Assembly: GCA_015499985.1 (NCBI GenBank)
Contig: JAAAUF010000862.1
Location: forward strand, 1 to 17,742
DNA from: Haplosporangium gracile
Lineage: Eukaryota; Mortierellomycota; Mortierellomycetes; Mortierellales; Mortierellaceae
Direction of reading: 5' to 3'
DNA: 17,742 bases
The notes beneath the pieces are model-generated. The model did not search any database and was not told the DNA's origin. It saw only the letters and a program-made list of their open reading frames with translations. The translations under genes were made by a program, and so were the position numbers. Below, one piece after another: positions 8,698 through 17,742 of this stretch (positions are counted from its first letter, which is position 1; the number at the start of each line of letters is the position of its first letter).

Positions 8698-9700
8698 CGT
8701 CGATTTTGTTTCGATCGTCCTCGTTTGGGTTGTTTGTTGTGCTGTGTGGTTTTCGGCGTACGTTTTTGTTAGGGGTATGTGTGAATTGTCTCCGGTGATT
8801 ATATGTCTTGCCTCCCGAGTGTATTTGTTGTTGTTTCTGGCGTGAATGTAGTAGAGATGGTGGTGATTTCAGTCGAGCTTGCTGTTCCCGAGGGTTCAAA
8901 AGGTGGCGAGGTTCGTTGCAGAGAGTGCTTGTTTGTTGTTGGTTCGTGAAAGGAACGAAGTAGAGAAGAATAGAAAGAAGAGTTGCTGTTTTGTGGTCAA
9001 GTGAGGGACAGAGTGCGAGACGAAGAATGAAAAGGGGAAAGGGGATGGTGTGGTGGTGTTAAGCTAACGAGCACAAACGAGACCCAGGTTGGATATATCC
9101 TTTTTTTGTATGAAAAGAGTGAGGAGAGAGAAGGTGTGAAGTGAGTGAGCTCCAAAGGAGAGGAAGAGAGAGGGGAAAGGGAAGGGAAGGGGAAGAAGAG
9201 CTACCACGGAGTCAGTCGTGTTCACCCGAAGAAGAAGTATAAGAGAGAACGCACAGGTATATGAAAGGGAAAAGAGACAAGTAGCTTGCTGCTGATGCGA
9301 GTGCCGTTGCTATCCTATGTCAACCGTTGAAATGGAAGAGTGTAATGGTTGACGGAGACAGAACAGAAGACAAGAACAAAAAAAAAAAAAAAACTAGTGG
9401 CGGGTGGATAATGCGTAGCGGTGACTGAAACAAAGAAGAAAAAGAAAGAAAAGTTCAGTGAGTGGGAGAACAAGAAGACGAGAGGATCCGGGATCTATGA
9501 AGACAACGACGGATGGGAAGGAAGCAAGGAAGAAAAGGAGAGATAGATTGATGACGGAGAGGAGAAATGGAAGGAACTGAACAAAAGAAGAAATGAAAAA
9601 GTAGAAATTTGAAAAGGGCGATGGGGAAGAATGAAGGAACGATGGGGGGTATGATGGAGGTGACAGTAGTAGAAAAATGGCTCAAGTATTGGACAGTGCA
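8698..9700 (-). promoter_or_regulatory. 5' leader and promoter of the DUF300 gene
   Basis: On the minus strand the first ~360 nt upstream of the ATG is A/C-rich leader (for example AACAACAAATACACTCGG). Beyond it are long pyrimidine tracts, seen on + as purine-rich DNA at about 9110-9210 and 9420-9690 (GGGAAAGGGAAGGGAAGGGG near 9173). CT-rich tracts of this sort are typical of fungal core promoters. A run of A lies at about 9379-9394. No coding sequence is supported. Confidence 0.5.
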
Positions 9701-10808
9701 GGTGGAGTGTATCGGCTGATTTGATGATGATGCCCTTCTTTGCCTGTCTTTTCCTGCAGCGCATACGATTAATTACTCTACCTCTTTACTATGTCATATT
9801 TCAATCAAAAATTTGGTGGCACTTCCTTAGAACATACCCTCACTGGCTTTTCTCCGCCTACGTAAGTCCTTACACGACCAACTTTGGCACGGTGCACACT
9901 CACTGGCCCTTTTCTAACAACTTGCTCAAGGTGGTCTAACTGTGCACCTCGCTACCATATCAAGGCATCTTCAACATCAATTGCACTCACTTACACGCAA
10001 ATCCTGTCAATACTGAGTCAGTGCTATATATCAGTGGCATGTCCCTCTCTGAACAAAGGATAATGTACCAAGTGCCCTTAAATTCCCTTCTCGCCCGCCC
10101 TGACCATCTATCAGACCCTTTTTTTTTTTTGTCAAGTAGTCTCACTTGCGCACTTCACACTTTTCGTTCGTTTTCAAGGCAGAGGACAAACAAGCTCACT
10201 TACTTTTTTCACTCCGACTGCCCTGTTGTCTGATTGGTCACTTTAATCTCGACGCGTCGTCCATCAACCGACACGAAAAACGTGGCGTAGTGAGAGAATA
10301 AATCTACCCTATCTATCTACTCACACACACATATATCTCTCTACCTCATCTACTTATTCATGCATGCCCCTCCTCCTATATCCGTCATACACTTTCTTTG
10401 TGACCACCGCACCCTTGTATCCACGCTCCCGTTTGTTTCGGCGGTAGACATACTGCCGTCCACGATAGCTGTGCTTTACAACGACGTGTCATCTAGGAGT
10501 TGCACTTGGCCACAAATGTATTCTTTCTTCTGTAAATTTTTGATATTCTTACCACATCCATCACAGAATGCGACACAATGCAAGGGAAAGACAAGAGTTC
10601 GAAAATGCGCATAATTCTATCACGCTTTTTTGTCTTCCATTTGGACACAAAAAGTAAACGTGTCGCAATGGTGCCTTTCTCTCGCCATTCGTCTGGCTTG
10701 GCAGACATGCTTTGTTTTTTTGTTCCCTACCTCATTCCTTCCCGTGTTCACCAAGCAAACTTGTGAGTTTTTTTGGTTGTTTTTTTTTTTTTTTTTTCGC
10801 ATTTAAAT

Positions 10809-11063
10809 TCATCCGTTTATCATCAAGGCTTGCGCCATCCTTCGAATGGAACCTTTATCCAGGATTGACCAAACCCTAGGCCAGTCTAGAGCGTCCCCTT
10901 TCTTTATCCACTCGTCAACGTCCATTCCCTCTCCTATTTTGTATCTAATACACAAAAGTAACTTTGTTCCTTTGTCGGAACATAAATACAAAAACAAGGA
11001 AGGTCCCTTTATTGAATCCTCCTTCGAGGAGCACAGCTGCGGTCCATTGTTGAATAGCTGCAC
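10809..11063 (-). other. Doubtful 84-residue open frame
   Basis: The minus-strand frame ends MDVDEWIKKGDALDWPRVW...QALMING then TGA. Unlike neighbouring frames its composition is protein-like (two Trp, balanced charges, amphipathic helices). The start is uncertain; an internal ATG begins MDVDEWIKKGDALDW. The opposite strand is also open and no homologue is recognised, so this may be chance or a relic. Confidence 0.15.
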
Positions 11064-12170
11064 AAAAAATGAGGTGATGGTGATCTATCACTTTTTTGAT
11101 GAATAAAGTCAAAATATACACAAGTCGGCCATAGAGGCGACAACTTAGAGAGTAGGGACTGAGGGACACTTGGGGGCGCCTTTCGGGAGTACTTGGGGGG
11201 CTAAGCTGTGACAGTGGTCCACAAGATGGGTCAACTTTTAGTTCAAGTGAACAGAAAAATAGAAAACACAAGTGAAAGTGCCCGTGCGAGAAGGAGCTGG
11301 AAGAAGAAGGAAGGTGGATAGAAAGAACACAGACCTGTCTCAAGCTGGAAGAATCGATAAATGGAAGGGACAAGGGGGAAAGAGTTCCCTGATAAAAAAG
11401 GGGCCACATCTGTCAAAATTTAGTTTATCCTTGTCCGTCGCTTTTTGTCCAATCGCTTTATTCATCTTCATGCATGGATGTCTCTTTGTGCACAATAGGG
11501 AAAATTGAAAGATTGGTCTCCCCTCGCCAACGCAAGGATGTTTCTTTTACCTTTTTGTTTGCGTGCAAGTGTTAGCAGAGAGATACATTTCGAAGGGAGG
11601 CCCTTTATATCGGCAGGGTAGTGTATGCACGTCGTTCTCTTTATTTGCCATCGCGAAAGCAAAGGAGGAAGGAAAAAGGAAGGGTTAAAAAGAATAAGGG
11701 TGTCACAAGGAATAAGGTAAGGCCATAATGTGGTCAAAGGAGAACACAAGGAAAATGCGAGGAATGTTCAGCATGCTAAAGGATAAGGCCTCCCTCCCAC
11801 CAGAAATACAAGACAGGAGTGGATAGAGGGACAGACAATGCTAGATAGAGCTGCAGCATAGTACACGTCTGTCTGCGGGTGCATATTGTGGTATGGTCGT
11901 GGAGGAGGAGGAAGAAGAGAAGAAGGAGGAACATGTGTCCACAAAGGAGCAGTGGAGAAGTTGTGGGGTAGGGGAGGGGGAGGTAGAAGAGCCAAGGGTT
12001 GTCCATTGCGTCATGTTTGTGAATAATAAGGAAAACTTGCGCACGCGCACTCAGACAATCACACGTTTTTATTCTTCGTCTTCTTCTATGCCATGGCACT
12101 AACACGTCGACAAAGTTAAAAACAAGTTATTACTCTTAATCTTACTTGTTTCAAGGACATATCGAGCGTA

Positions 12171-12191
12171 CAGTGTCAGTCAGTCAGTCAG
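12171..12191. repeat. CAGT tetranucleotide microsatellite
   Basis: About four consecutive CAGT units, slightly imperfect at the left (CAGTGTCAGTCAGTCAGTCA). Confidence 0.85.
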
Positions 12192-12504
12192 GGCCAGGGG
12201 CTACAAAGGCGAGCAAAGGGGGCGGAAAAAAGAGGACCAAGGATCGCAAATAGGACCAGGATCACAAACAGATACTTATAACAATAATAGACCACGATAG
12301 GGGATAGAATTCTCTCTGCTCTTGTTTGCTTTCTTGTTTTAGCAAGGAAAGAAGAACAAAGGGAAGGACGCGGAGCGGAGATCAAGGTTCAAAGTCGTAT
12401 CTGGACAACAACGGTAAGAATGAATTATTAGAACAGACCATTGTGTGTTGTCGTGATAGAAAAAAAGCTGTTCAACTCTCTTTTTTCTGCCTCGAGGAAG
12501 GGAG

Positions 12505-12535
12505 GATAAGGACATAAGGACATAAGGACATAAAA
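12505..12535. repeat. 8-bp tandem repeat (ATAAGGAC), about 3.5 copies
   Basis: GATAAGGA is followed by CATAAGGA twice and then CATAAAAA, a period of exactly 8 bp. Confidence 0.85.
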
Positions 12536-13029
12536 AGAAAAAGGAGTTTTATGGAGTAAGACAGAGTCAAGGCGAGAGAGCGGCGCCAATGCCCATGAGA
12601 TGGACTTGTCCCTTCTTTTTTGAACATTGTTCCTTTATGGATCCATGGGGCAGCAGACAGGCAATTGCCATCACCTTGGGGTGTGTCACGCAGCGGAAGA
12701 GAGACAACTGAAGGGGGTGGTGCGTGTGTGATACATATACATGCAAGTAAATATGCATGCCAAGGCATTGTCAGGCATAAAGAAGCGAAAGACGCAAAAA
12801 AAGATGGAAAAGGGTTCTCCCTTTCTTTTGGTTGTCAATGTATGTGCCGATGCACGTACGCACACGATGATGGATGCGGAACATGCATGTCGACAACATA
12901 GCCCGAGTATCTTTTGTACTCTCCGGGTGGGTGGGGGCATCTCCTCAATTGAAAGGGAATAGAACGAAGACGCAAAGACACAACGAGCAGAAACGGATCA
13001 ATCAGATTGACAAGTTTGTTGACATTGAC

Positions 13030-13445
13030 ACTCCCCCCCTCCATCGCTCTCATCTTTCGCTTCTTCTCTTCTTTTCCCTTCTTGTCTTGCTGTCTTTTCC
13101 ATTCCTTCTCTTTCTTCTCTTCCTCTTCTTGCTTCTCTCGCTCACTTTCACTCTCTCTTTCCATATTTCTCTCTCTCCTCCTCCTCTCTCTGTGTCTTTC
13201 TTCTCTTATCTAATCTTCTCTCCTCTTTTCTGCCTTCTCTCGCTCTCTTACTGACCTTCAGTCACAAAACTATTTTTTTCATTTGCTGATCTACAACCTC
13301 GAACTTCCTCCTCTGTGATCTGCCTTTCTCTCTCACTCTCGCTCTCTCCCTCGACTATCGCCCTTGCCGAGATCAACATCCCTCCACTCTCGTCCATCAA
13401 CATCCCCTCTCTCCTTTCTTTACTAATTTTCTGTACTTCATACTG
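13030..13445 (+). promoter_or_regulatory. Long polypyrimidine tract, candidate distal promoter module
   Basis: About 230 bp (13030-13255) are almost purely C and T on +, with further CT-rich blocks up to 13430. A leader-like ATG lies at 13516. This could be a core promoter of the plus-strand gene at 15303 or an H-DNA-forming tract. No gene follows directly that I can identify. Confidence 0.35.
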
Positions 13446-13521
13446 CTAAAAGGTAACAGCACAATTGCAAGCATTCTCGACCCACTTTTTCCTTCCTCCT
13501 CACCTCTTCCTCTTATGACAC

Positions 13522-13540
13522 TGCCATGTGGAACATGGCA
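13522..13540. repeat. Perfect 8-bp inverted repeat TGCCATGT/ACATGGCA
   Basis: TGCCATGT, a GGA spacer and ACATGGCA form a perfect dyad just downstream of the CT-rich module. It could be a dimeric-factor site or a small RNA hairpin. Confidence 0.6.
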
Positions 13541-14089
13541 TATTCATCAAACAAGGTGTGTAACAATGCCTCTTGCCTCCTCCTCCTCCAATCTTAATCT
13601 AATGACCCCCTACTTTATTTTCTCCCACACAAAATAATACCGCACATACCCCACGCTACCATCAACACCCTTATTGCGTTGTTGGCGCGCTCCATTTCTT
13701 ATTTGGGCCCTTTGCGTGTTTCACCATGTGGTTCATCTCCTCGTCCTGTCTTATGGAGCCAAATTTGCCAGAGTACGGGGGTTGACGAAGAGTCAAGCAG
13801 AGGTCTTTGGGTTGTGTTAGCGTTCAACTATTGTTGGGGCTGGTTTTTTTTTGTTCTTTGGTGTTATAGGAAGAATGGATCGTGTTTATGCTCCTTTTGT
13901 TTTGTATGGTCATACATGGAACGATGCACGATGATGAGAACAAATTGTATTTTTGAGACAGTTGCCATCCCATCCCACCAGCCATGTGTGTTTCTGAAGC
14001 ACGTAGTTTTACTCTTGTAATCCATGCAATCCACCTTATCCCCACATCCTTGCCCTGGCTTCACCATCACCACTACTGTCGTCACCATT

Positions 14090-14320
14090 CATCCATCCTG
14101 CTTCCTTCCGTTCCTATTTTCTTCGTTCTTCCTGCAGCATACGGTTACGTCGTCTTCTCCCCTACACACGCGCTTTTTTCTTCTTTCACCCCTTTCGTAT
14201 TTCCACCCATTATTTACGCACATCCTTCCCCCTTTTCCATTGCGTATTTGTTTGTTCTTTCTCTCTCTTTTCGAATCTTCCCGTTTTCGTCTCTCTCTCG
14301 TTCTCGCTGTCGTAAAAGGA
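14090..14320 (+). promoter_or_regulatory. Second CT-rich promoter-like module
   Basis: Pyrimidine-rich DNA (for example TTTCTCTCTCTTTTCGAATC, CTCTCTCTCGTTCTCGCTGT) gives way to a CA/AG leader (AGAACAGCAACATAAAC) and then an ATG at 14395. Confidence 0.35.
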
Positions 14321-14394
14321 TGATTGGCCGAAAAAGGCTGTTTTTCGAGGGACCATCAAAAGAACAGCAACATAAACAAAAACAGCAACGCACC

Positions 14395-14451
14395 ATGCAA
14401 ACAAAGGGGGGTTGTGGGCATTTGACAAGATTCTGTTTCACTCTTACCTGT
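14395..14451 (+). other. Candidate upstream (leader or alternative first) exon
   Basis: An ATG in good context (CGCACCATGC) opens 19 codons that end exactly at a strong donor, CTGT|GTAAGTAGG (GT at 14452). Placed after a CT-rich module and before the exon at 15303, it may be a 5' exon of that gene. An acceptor such as TTTACCAG (ending 15114) would give an intron of about 660 nt. Splicing is inferred only. Confidence 0.25.
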
Positions 14452-14979
14452 GTAAGTAGGAACTGCTCTCCTACACACAACGGGTAACGGGAGTCAAGAA
14501 GGAGGAGCAGGAGTACTCTAGGAGTAGGAGGCGTATGAAGGAGAAGAGATACGAAGAGAAACGAACAAGAATAGGAAAGGGCGTTGTGTCTGCTGGTCGC
14601 TATAGCTCTGTGTTTTTGTAAGGCAGGTGTGTTATTACAGTAGTGTTGCCGTTGTGTGAATGAGTTCACGCCGTGAGCAGAATACATCTAACGATGATGG
14701 TTCTCCCGATTAGTGATGTCGTTGTTTGACCGATGTTAGTTAGCTGGTGTTGTTTGCTAAGCGTTCGTTGCGAGCTTTCTTTTGTGACGGAGCTTTTTTT
14801 TTTTTTTGCTGATTTGAGCTTTTTTTATCCTGTTTGTTTTTTGTTTTGGTGGCGATGCAAAAAATCTCATCTACTCGCGGTACACAAAGAAAAGACGGGA
14901 CACATGGTACGAGAGAGATGACGACGAAGCATGGTTCGAGACTAAAGAAAACAGATAGCATACAAACCGAGAACATTGC

Positions 14980-15302
14980 ATCGACTCCTTCTTTCTCTTT
15001 TCTTCTCTTCTGTCTACTCACCCCATCATCATCATATCGCCTTCCTTTTCGGTCTATCACCACGACATTCACTAGACAAAATAGCCTCAACCAATCGACT
15101 ATCAACTTTACCAGGACCAAGATACCATTTTTCCTATTCAAATTTCATTCCCTCGTGGCAAACCACCAGCACACAAACACAAGCTCACTTCCTCTTTCCT
15201 TCTCTTGCTCAAACTTCTCTCTGTCTGCATAAAGAGACAACAACAATCACGAACAACACACTCAACAAATAAACAACAAACAAGGAAACAAACAACACGA
15301 AT
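14980..15302 (+). promoter_or_regulatory. Core promoter and 5' leader of the gene at 15303
   Basis: CT-rich tracts (CTTCTTTCTCTTTTCTTCTC near 14988; CTTCCTCTTTCCTTCTCTTG near 15186) lead into an A/C-rich leader (CAACAAATAAACAACAAAC) that ends in ACGAATATGA at the start codon. This order is typical of fungal promoters. Confidence 0.55.
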
Positions 15303-16114
15303 ATGACGACCTCGTCAAGGATGGACCAGAGTATTCGGCCAGGATTCCCGCACCAACACCACGTTCTCCAAGAGTCCCTCCACCCACACCACCCCTTCAG
15401 CCTCGCCACTACTACTTCCTCAAACAGCAATGGCACTTCCTCTTCCTCCATGGATGGAGTAATGTATGGAATCCATTCCAGCAACAACAACAACACGCCG
15501 TTGCCACCACTTGCCTGTTTGTCCGAGGCAGCAGCTGCCATTTCTTCCGCCGTCCAACAACAGCAGCAACAGAGTCACAACAATCATATGGGACGAGATC
15601 ATCATCATCATCATCATCATCGATATCACGCAGAACATTCTATGACAACAACCTCAAATACTACTCCTTCTACATCCAAATTGGCAGGAGCAGGAGCAGC
15701 AAGTCTAGCAAGCGGCGACACTAGAGAAGGAGGCGGAAGGCCCCAGTTGCCCTCCCCTGAGGGCAGTAGCAGTCACCATCAGCCTTCATCTTCTCTGGCC
15801 ACGTTGTCGACTTTTGGATCTACCACGTTGGCCTCTTCTACTTTGTCGACCGCTGGCTCTACTATTACTACTGCTACGTCCTCCACCAATAATGGATCGT
15901 CCCTCTTTGACCACCCACACTCTCAACAACATCAACAGGGTAAGAAAGGCACATAGCAGTTTTGCTTTTCTTTATTGTTGCTATTACCACATTTTCAGGG
16001 AATGATAATGTATCATCCATCCCATCCACAACAGGATCCACGACAACAAAGAGTGCGGAAGATGAGAAAGAAAGAAAGAGGGGAAGGGATGGCACGGCGG
16101 AGGCGGAGGTGTGA
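15303..16114 (+). CDS. Low-complexity Ser/Thr/His/Gln-rich protein, probable regulator (5' exons)
   Basis: Exon 1 is 15303-15939 and a 59-nt intron (15940-15998; donor GTAAGAAAGG, acceptor ATTTTCAG) joins it as G|GG to exon 2, which reads to TGA at 16112-16114, giving 250 residues. Seen: a His-rich N-terminus, NNNN, a conserved-looking patch PLPPLACLSEAAAAIS (about residues 66-81), a Gln tract, seven His at residues 100-106 (CAT repeat), long Ser/Thr-rich stretches, then a charged segment EDEKERKRGRDG. Such composition is common in fungal transcription-factor or signalling-protein activation regions, but no DNA-binding or catalytic domain is visible. The model may be incomplete: exon 2 could instead splice at GAG|GTGTGA (16109) to an exon beyond the window. 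I do not recognise the family. Confidence 0.6.
15600..15620 (+). repeat. CAT trinucleotide repeat encoding seven His
   Basis: Seven consecutive in-frame CAT codons, followed by CGA. A mutable coding microsatellite. Confidence 0.95.
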
Positions 16115-16854
16115 AACAACCACATGTGGAAAGAGCATTTTTGTTTTACCCGTGTGCGTCTGCAAAATGTGTGGGTTGAGTTAATCAATCCCTTTGGGAT
16201 TTTTTTCATGTAGTCTTTGTTGGGTACAGACAAGAAAAAAGAGCTTCTTTCTCTTGCTTGGACATAGTAAGGTGTGGTGGGTGGAAAAGGGCGTGTGGGT
16301 ATGGGTGTGGGAGAAAAATGATAGAGGAAGGATGTATCATGTCAGGCCGTCTATTCATGCTTGCCTTGCCTTTGCTTTCACCTTTACTTTTTGCTCTATC
16401 CTTTTTCTCCTCCCTTCCCTTTCCTTCCTTCCCTTCCTTCAACCTACATCAGAGCACACACAGAAAAAAAAAGTGAGCAAAGCGCACAAACCAGACTCTG
16501 TGCCCAACCACGTTTCACCATCCGCGCCATCCCATTTTTTTGGTATTGTGCTGGAACCCAAAACGGGAGTTCATCCCCTTTTGTTGCACCTCTTGTTCGG
16601 ACAATACTTTACACTTTTTCAAAAGATAACACATGCACACACAAACAATCCAAACAGGCACGCATATGTGGGCACTCAACAAAAAAAATATATATATGCA
16701 TTCAACAACACGTCTCACTCTGGGAAATTGGCGTTACTTTGTTAGAAGTGAGAAAATCAAAAGGGCAAAAGAGACAAATTGTGCTCCTCCTGTCTCCCGA
16801 TTATGTGTAATATGGCGATGGGAAATGGAAGAAGAGATATGCGTGAAGATTGAC

Positions 16855-17090
16855 AAAGGAGAGGAAGGAAGAAGGAGAGGGGATCAACGTGTATGCATTA
16901 TTTGTTCTTGTTGTTGGACAAGAGGCGAAAGGAGAAAGAGAGAGAGGAGTAAGAGGAAGGAGAGAGGAGTGAGAGGAAAGAAGAGATACAAGGCATGACC
17001 ATGCACCAAGCACAATAAGCAAAGAAGGATTAGTGATGGAAGCGAAGAAAGAAAGGCGATGGAAAGAAAGAAAGAGAGAAAAGTCACATA
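16855..17090. repeat. Polypurine-rich tract
   Basis: Mostly A and G on +, such as GAGAAAGAGAGAGAGGAGTA and GAAAGAAAGAAAGAGAGAAA. The mirror-like asymmetry could form triplex DNA or mark a minus-strand promoter, but no minus-strand coding sequence follows. Confidence 0.6.
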
Positions 17091-17700
17091 AGGTCATCAG
17101 TGATCAAATTGACGGATTGATGATTGATACGATGGATCCACCGTGTCTTGAATTGGGCTGGAATAGAGTACAGAGGGAATAAGAGGACAGGCAAAAGGTG
17201 ATAGTCATATGGAGAAGAACAGCAAGAGCAGAGACGGAAGAAGATAATGTTATTCCAAGGGGGTGCATTGCTGGGAATTGAGAACAAAAAGAGAAAAAAC
17301 ACCTCGTTGATAGTCGATATCCGAACGAGAAGCGACAAGAAAAAAAAATTGTTGAGCGAGTAAAGTTGTCTGTCTGAGACGAGGAACAGGGCGAATGACA
17401 ACAGAAGGGTCGTTTGATTTTTTTTTTCCTGACGGACAATGGGGCGAGGTGTAGAGAGGCATACCTGTTTGTTCATTCAATTGGAGGGACTGTGGATGGA
17501 GAAAAGGAAAATGGGCCACACACACAGACAATGCAATGGACAAAGAGAGTTACTCCGCTCTCTCTTCTTTCTTGCCTTCTTTCCTCCCCGCTCATTCATT
17601 TCAATTCAACTCCACTCTCCACCCTACTCGCACACACATACGCACACATAACACTTCATAATATAATACAACACACAGAGCAATTGGATTGTTTTTTTTC

Positions 17701-17726
17701 TTGTTGTTGTTGTTGTTGTTGTTGTT
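17701..17726. repeat. TTG trinucleotide microsatellite
   Basis: About eight perfect TTG units, preceded by a T run and followed by TTCGTGTCCATAG at the window edge. Confidence 0.95.
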
Positions 17727-17742
17727 TCGTGTCCATAGGGTG

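Larger units (their letters stand above)
9700..13015. other. Long stretch without a recognised gene
   Basis: Open frames here are short, overlap on both strands and are low complexity. I saw no tRNA, rRNA, snRNA, transposase or conserved protein motif. Content includes homopolymer T runs (10120-10130, about 10779-10797), a purine-rich block at about 11886-11990, a CAGT repeat near 12171-12191 and an 8-bp tandem repeat at 12505-12535. It may be distal regulatory DNA or non-coding transcription between two divergent genes. Confidence 0.5.
16115..17742. other. Right-hand region without a recognised gene
   Basis: No conserved protein or RNA is seen. It contains a CT-rich patch (16390-16440) that ends in an acceptor-like CTACATCAG, a TA run near 16689-16697 and a long purine-rich tract (about 16850-17090). 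Near the right end is a promoter-like sequence: CT-rich at about 17555-17590, then CA-rich at about 17600-17680. It may be an intron of the gene at 15303, or intergenic DNA before another plus-strand gene. Confidence 0.45.

Noticed and set aside
7925..8899. Long minus-strand frame of 324 residues
   Set aside because: It overlaps the leader, exon 1 (in another frame), intron 1 and exon 2 of the DUF300 gene and is a composition shadow with no sensible domain.
12171..12535. CRISPR-like or satellite array
   Set aside because: Repeats are 4- and 8-bp simple repeats without spacers.
13007..13254. Hydrophobic plus-strand frames of Leu, Phe and Ser
   Set aside because: They come from the polypyrimidine tract (TTC, CTT, TCT codons) and have no homology features.
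14925..14945. tRNA T-loop-like GGTTCGAGACT
   Set aside because: No acceptor, anticodon or T stem can be formed around it.

Overview
The window looks like nuclear DNA of an early-diverging fungus, most likely Mortierellomycotina (Mortierella/Linnemannia type). Three things point there: short GT-AG introns with GTAAGT-like donors and CTGAC/TTGAC-like branch sites; a leucine-rich-repeat (LRR) protein of a type I recognise as expanded in Mortierella-like genomes; and pyrimidine-rich promoter tracts followed by CA-rich 5' leaders. No bacterial operons, viral genes, tRNAs or CRISPR arrays were seen. Taxonomy is inferred from family recognition, not from a search.

Layout. (1) 1-2205, minus: 5' part of a two-exon LRR-family gene that runs off the left edge. 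(2) 2206-3244: its promoter, then a displaced ~78-bp piece of 28S rRNA (domain V, peptidyl-transferase ring) and degenerate sequence. (3) 3245-5050, minus: a decayed FAD-dependent monooxygenase gene with several premature stops, a lost nucleotide-binding glycine and recognisable remnant introns. (4) 5532-8697, minus: an intact six-exon gene for a seven-helix TMEM184/OST-alpha (DUF300) family membrane protein of 667 residues; every exon phase closes and a poly(A) signal follows the stop. (5) 8698-15302: about 6.6 kb with no convincing gene. It is purine-rich on + next to the minus-strand gene and pyrimidine-rich on + towards the plus-strand gene, so it looks like a very long divergent regulatory and 5'-leader region. 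(6) 15303-16114, plus: first exon(s) of a low-complexity Ser/Thr/His/Gln-rich protein, probably a regulator whose defining domain is not visible. (7) 16115-17742: no recognisable coding sequence; the right end carries another promoter-like CT-rich then CA-rich stretch and a TTG microsatellite.

The genes do not form a pathway. The most unusual features are the LRR family protein with an uncharacterised core domain, the rDNA fragment, the inverted debris of the monooxygenase, and the strand-asymmetric intergenic region with several promoter-like modules.
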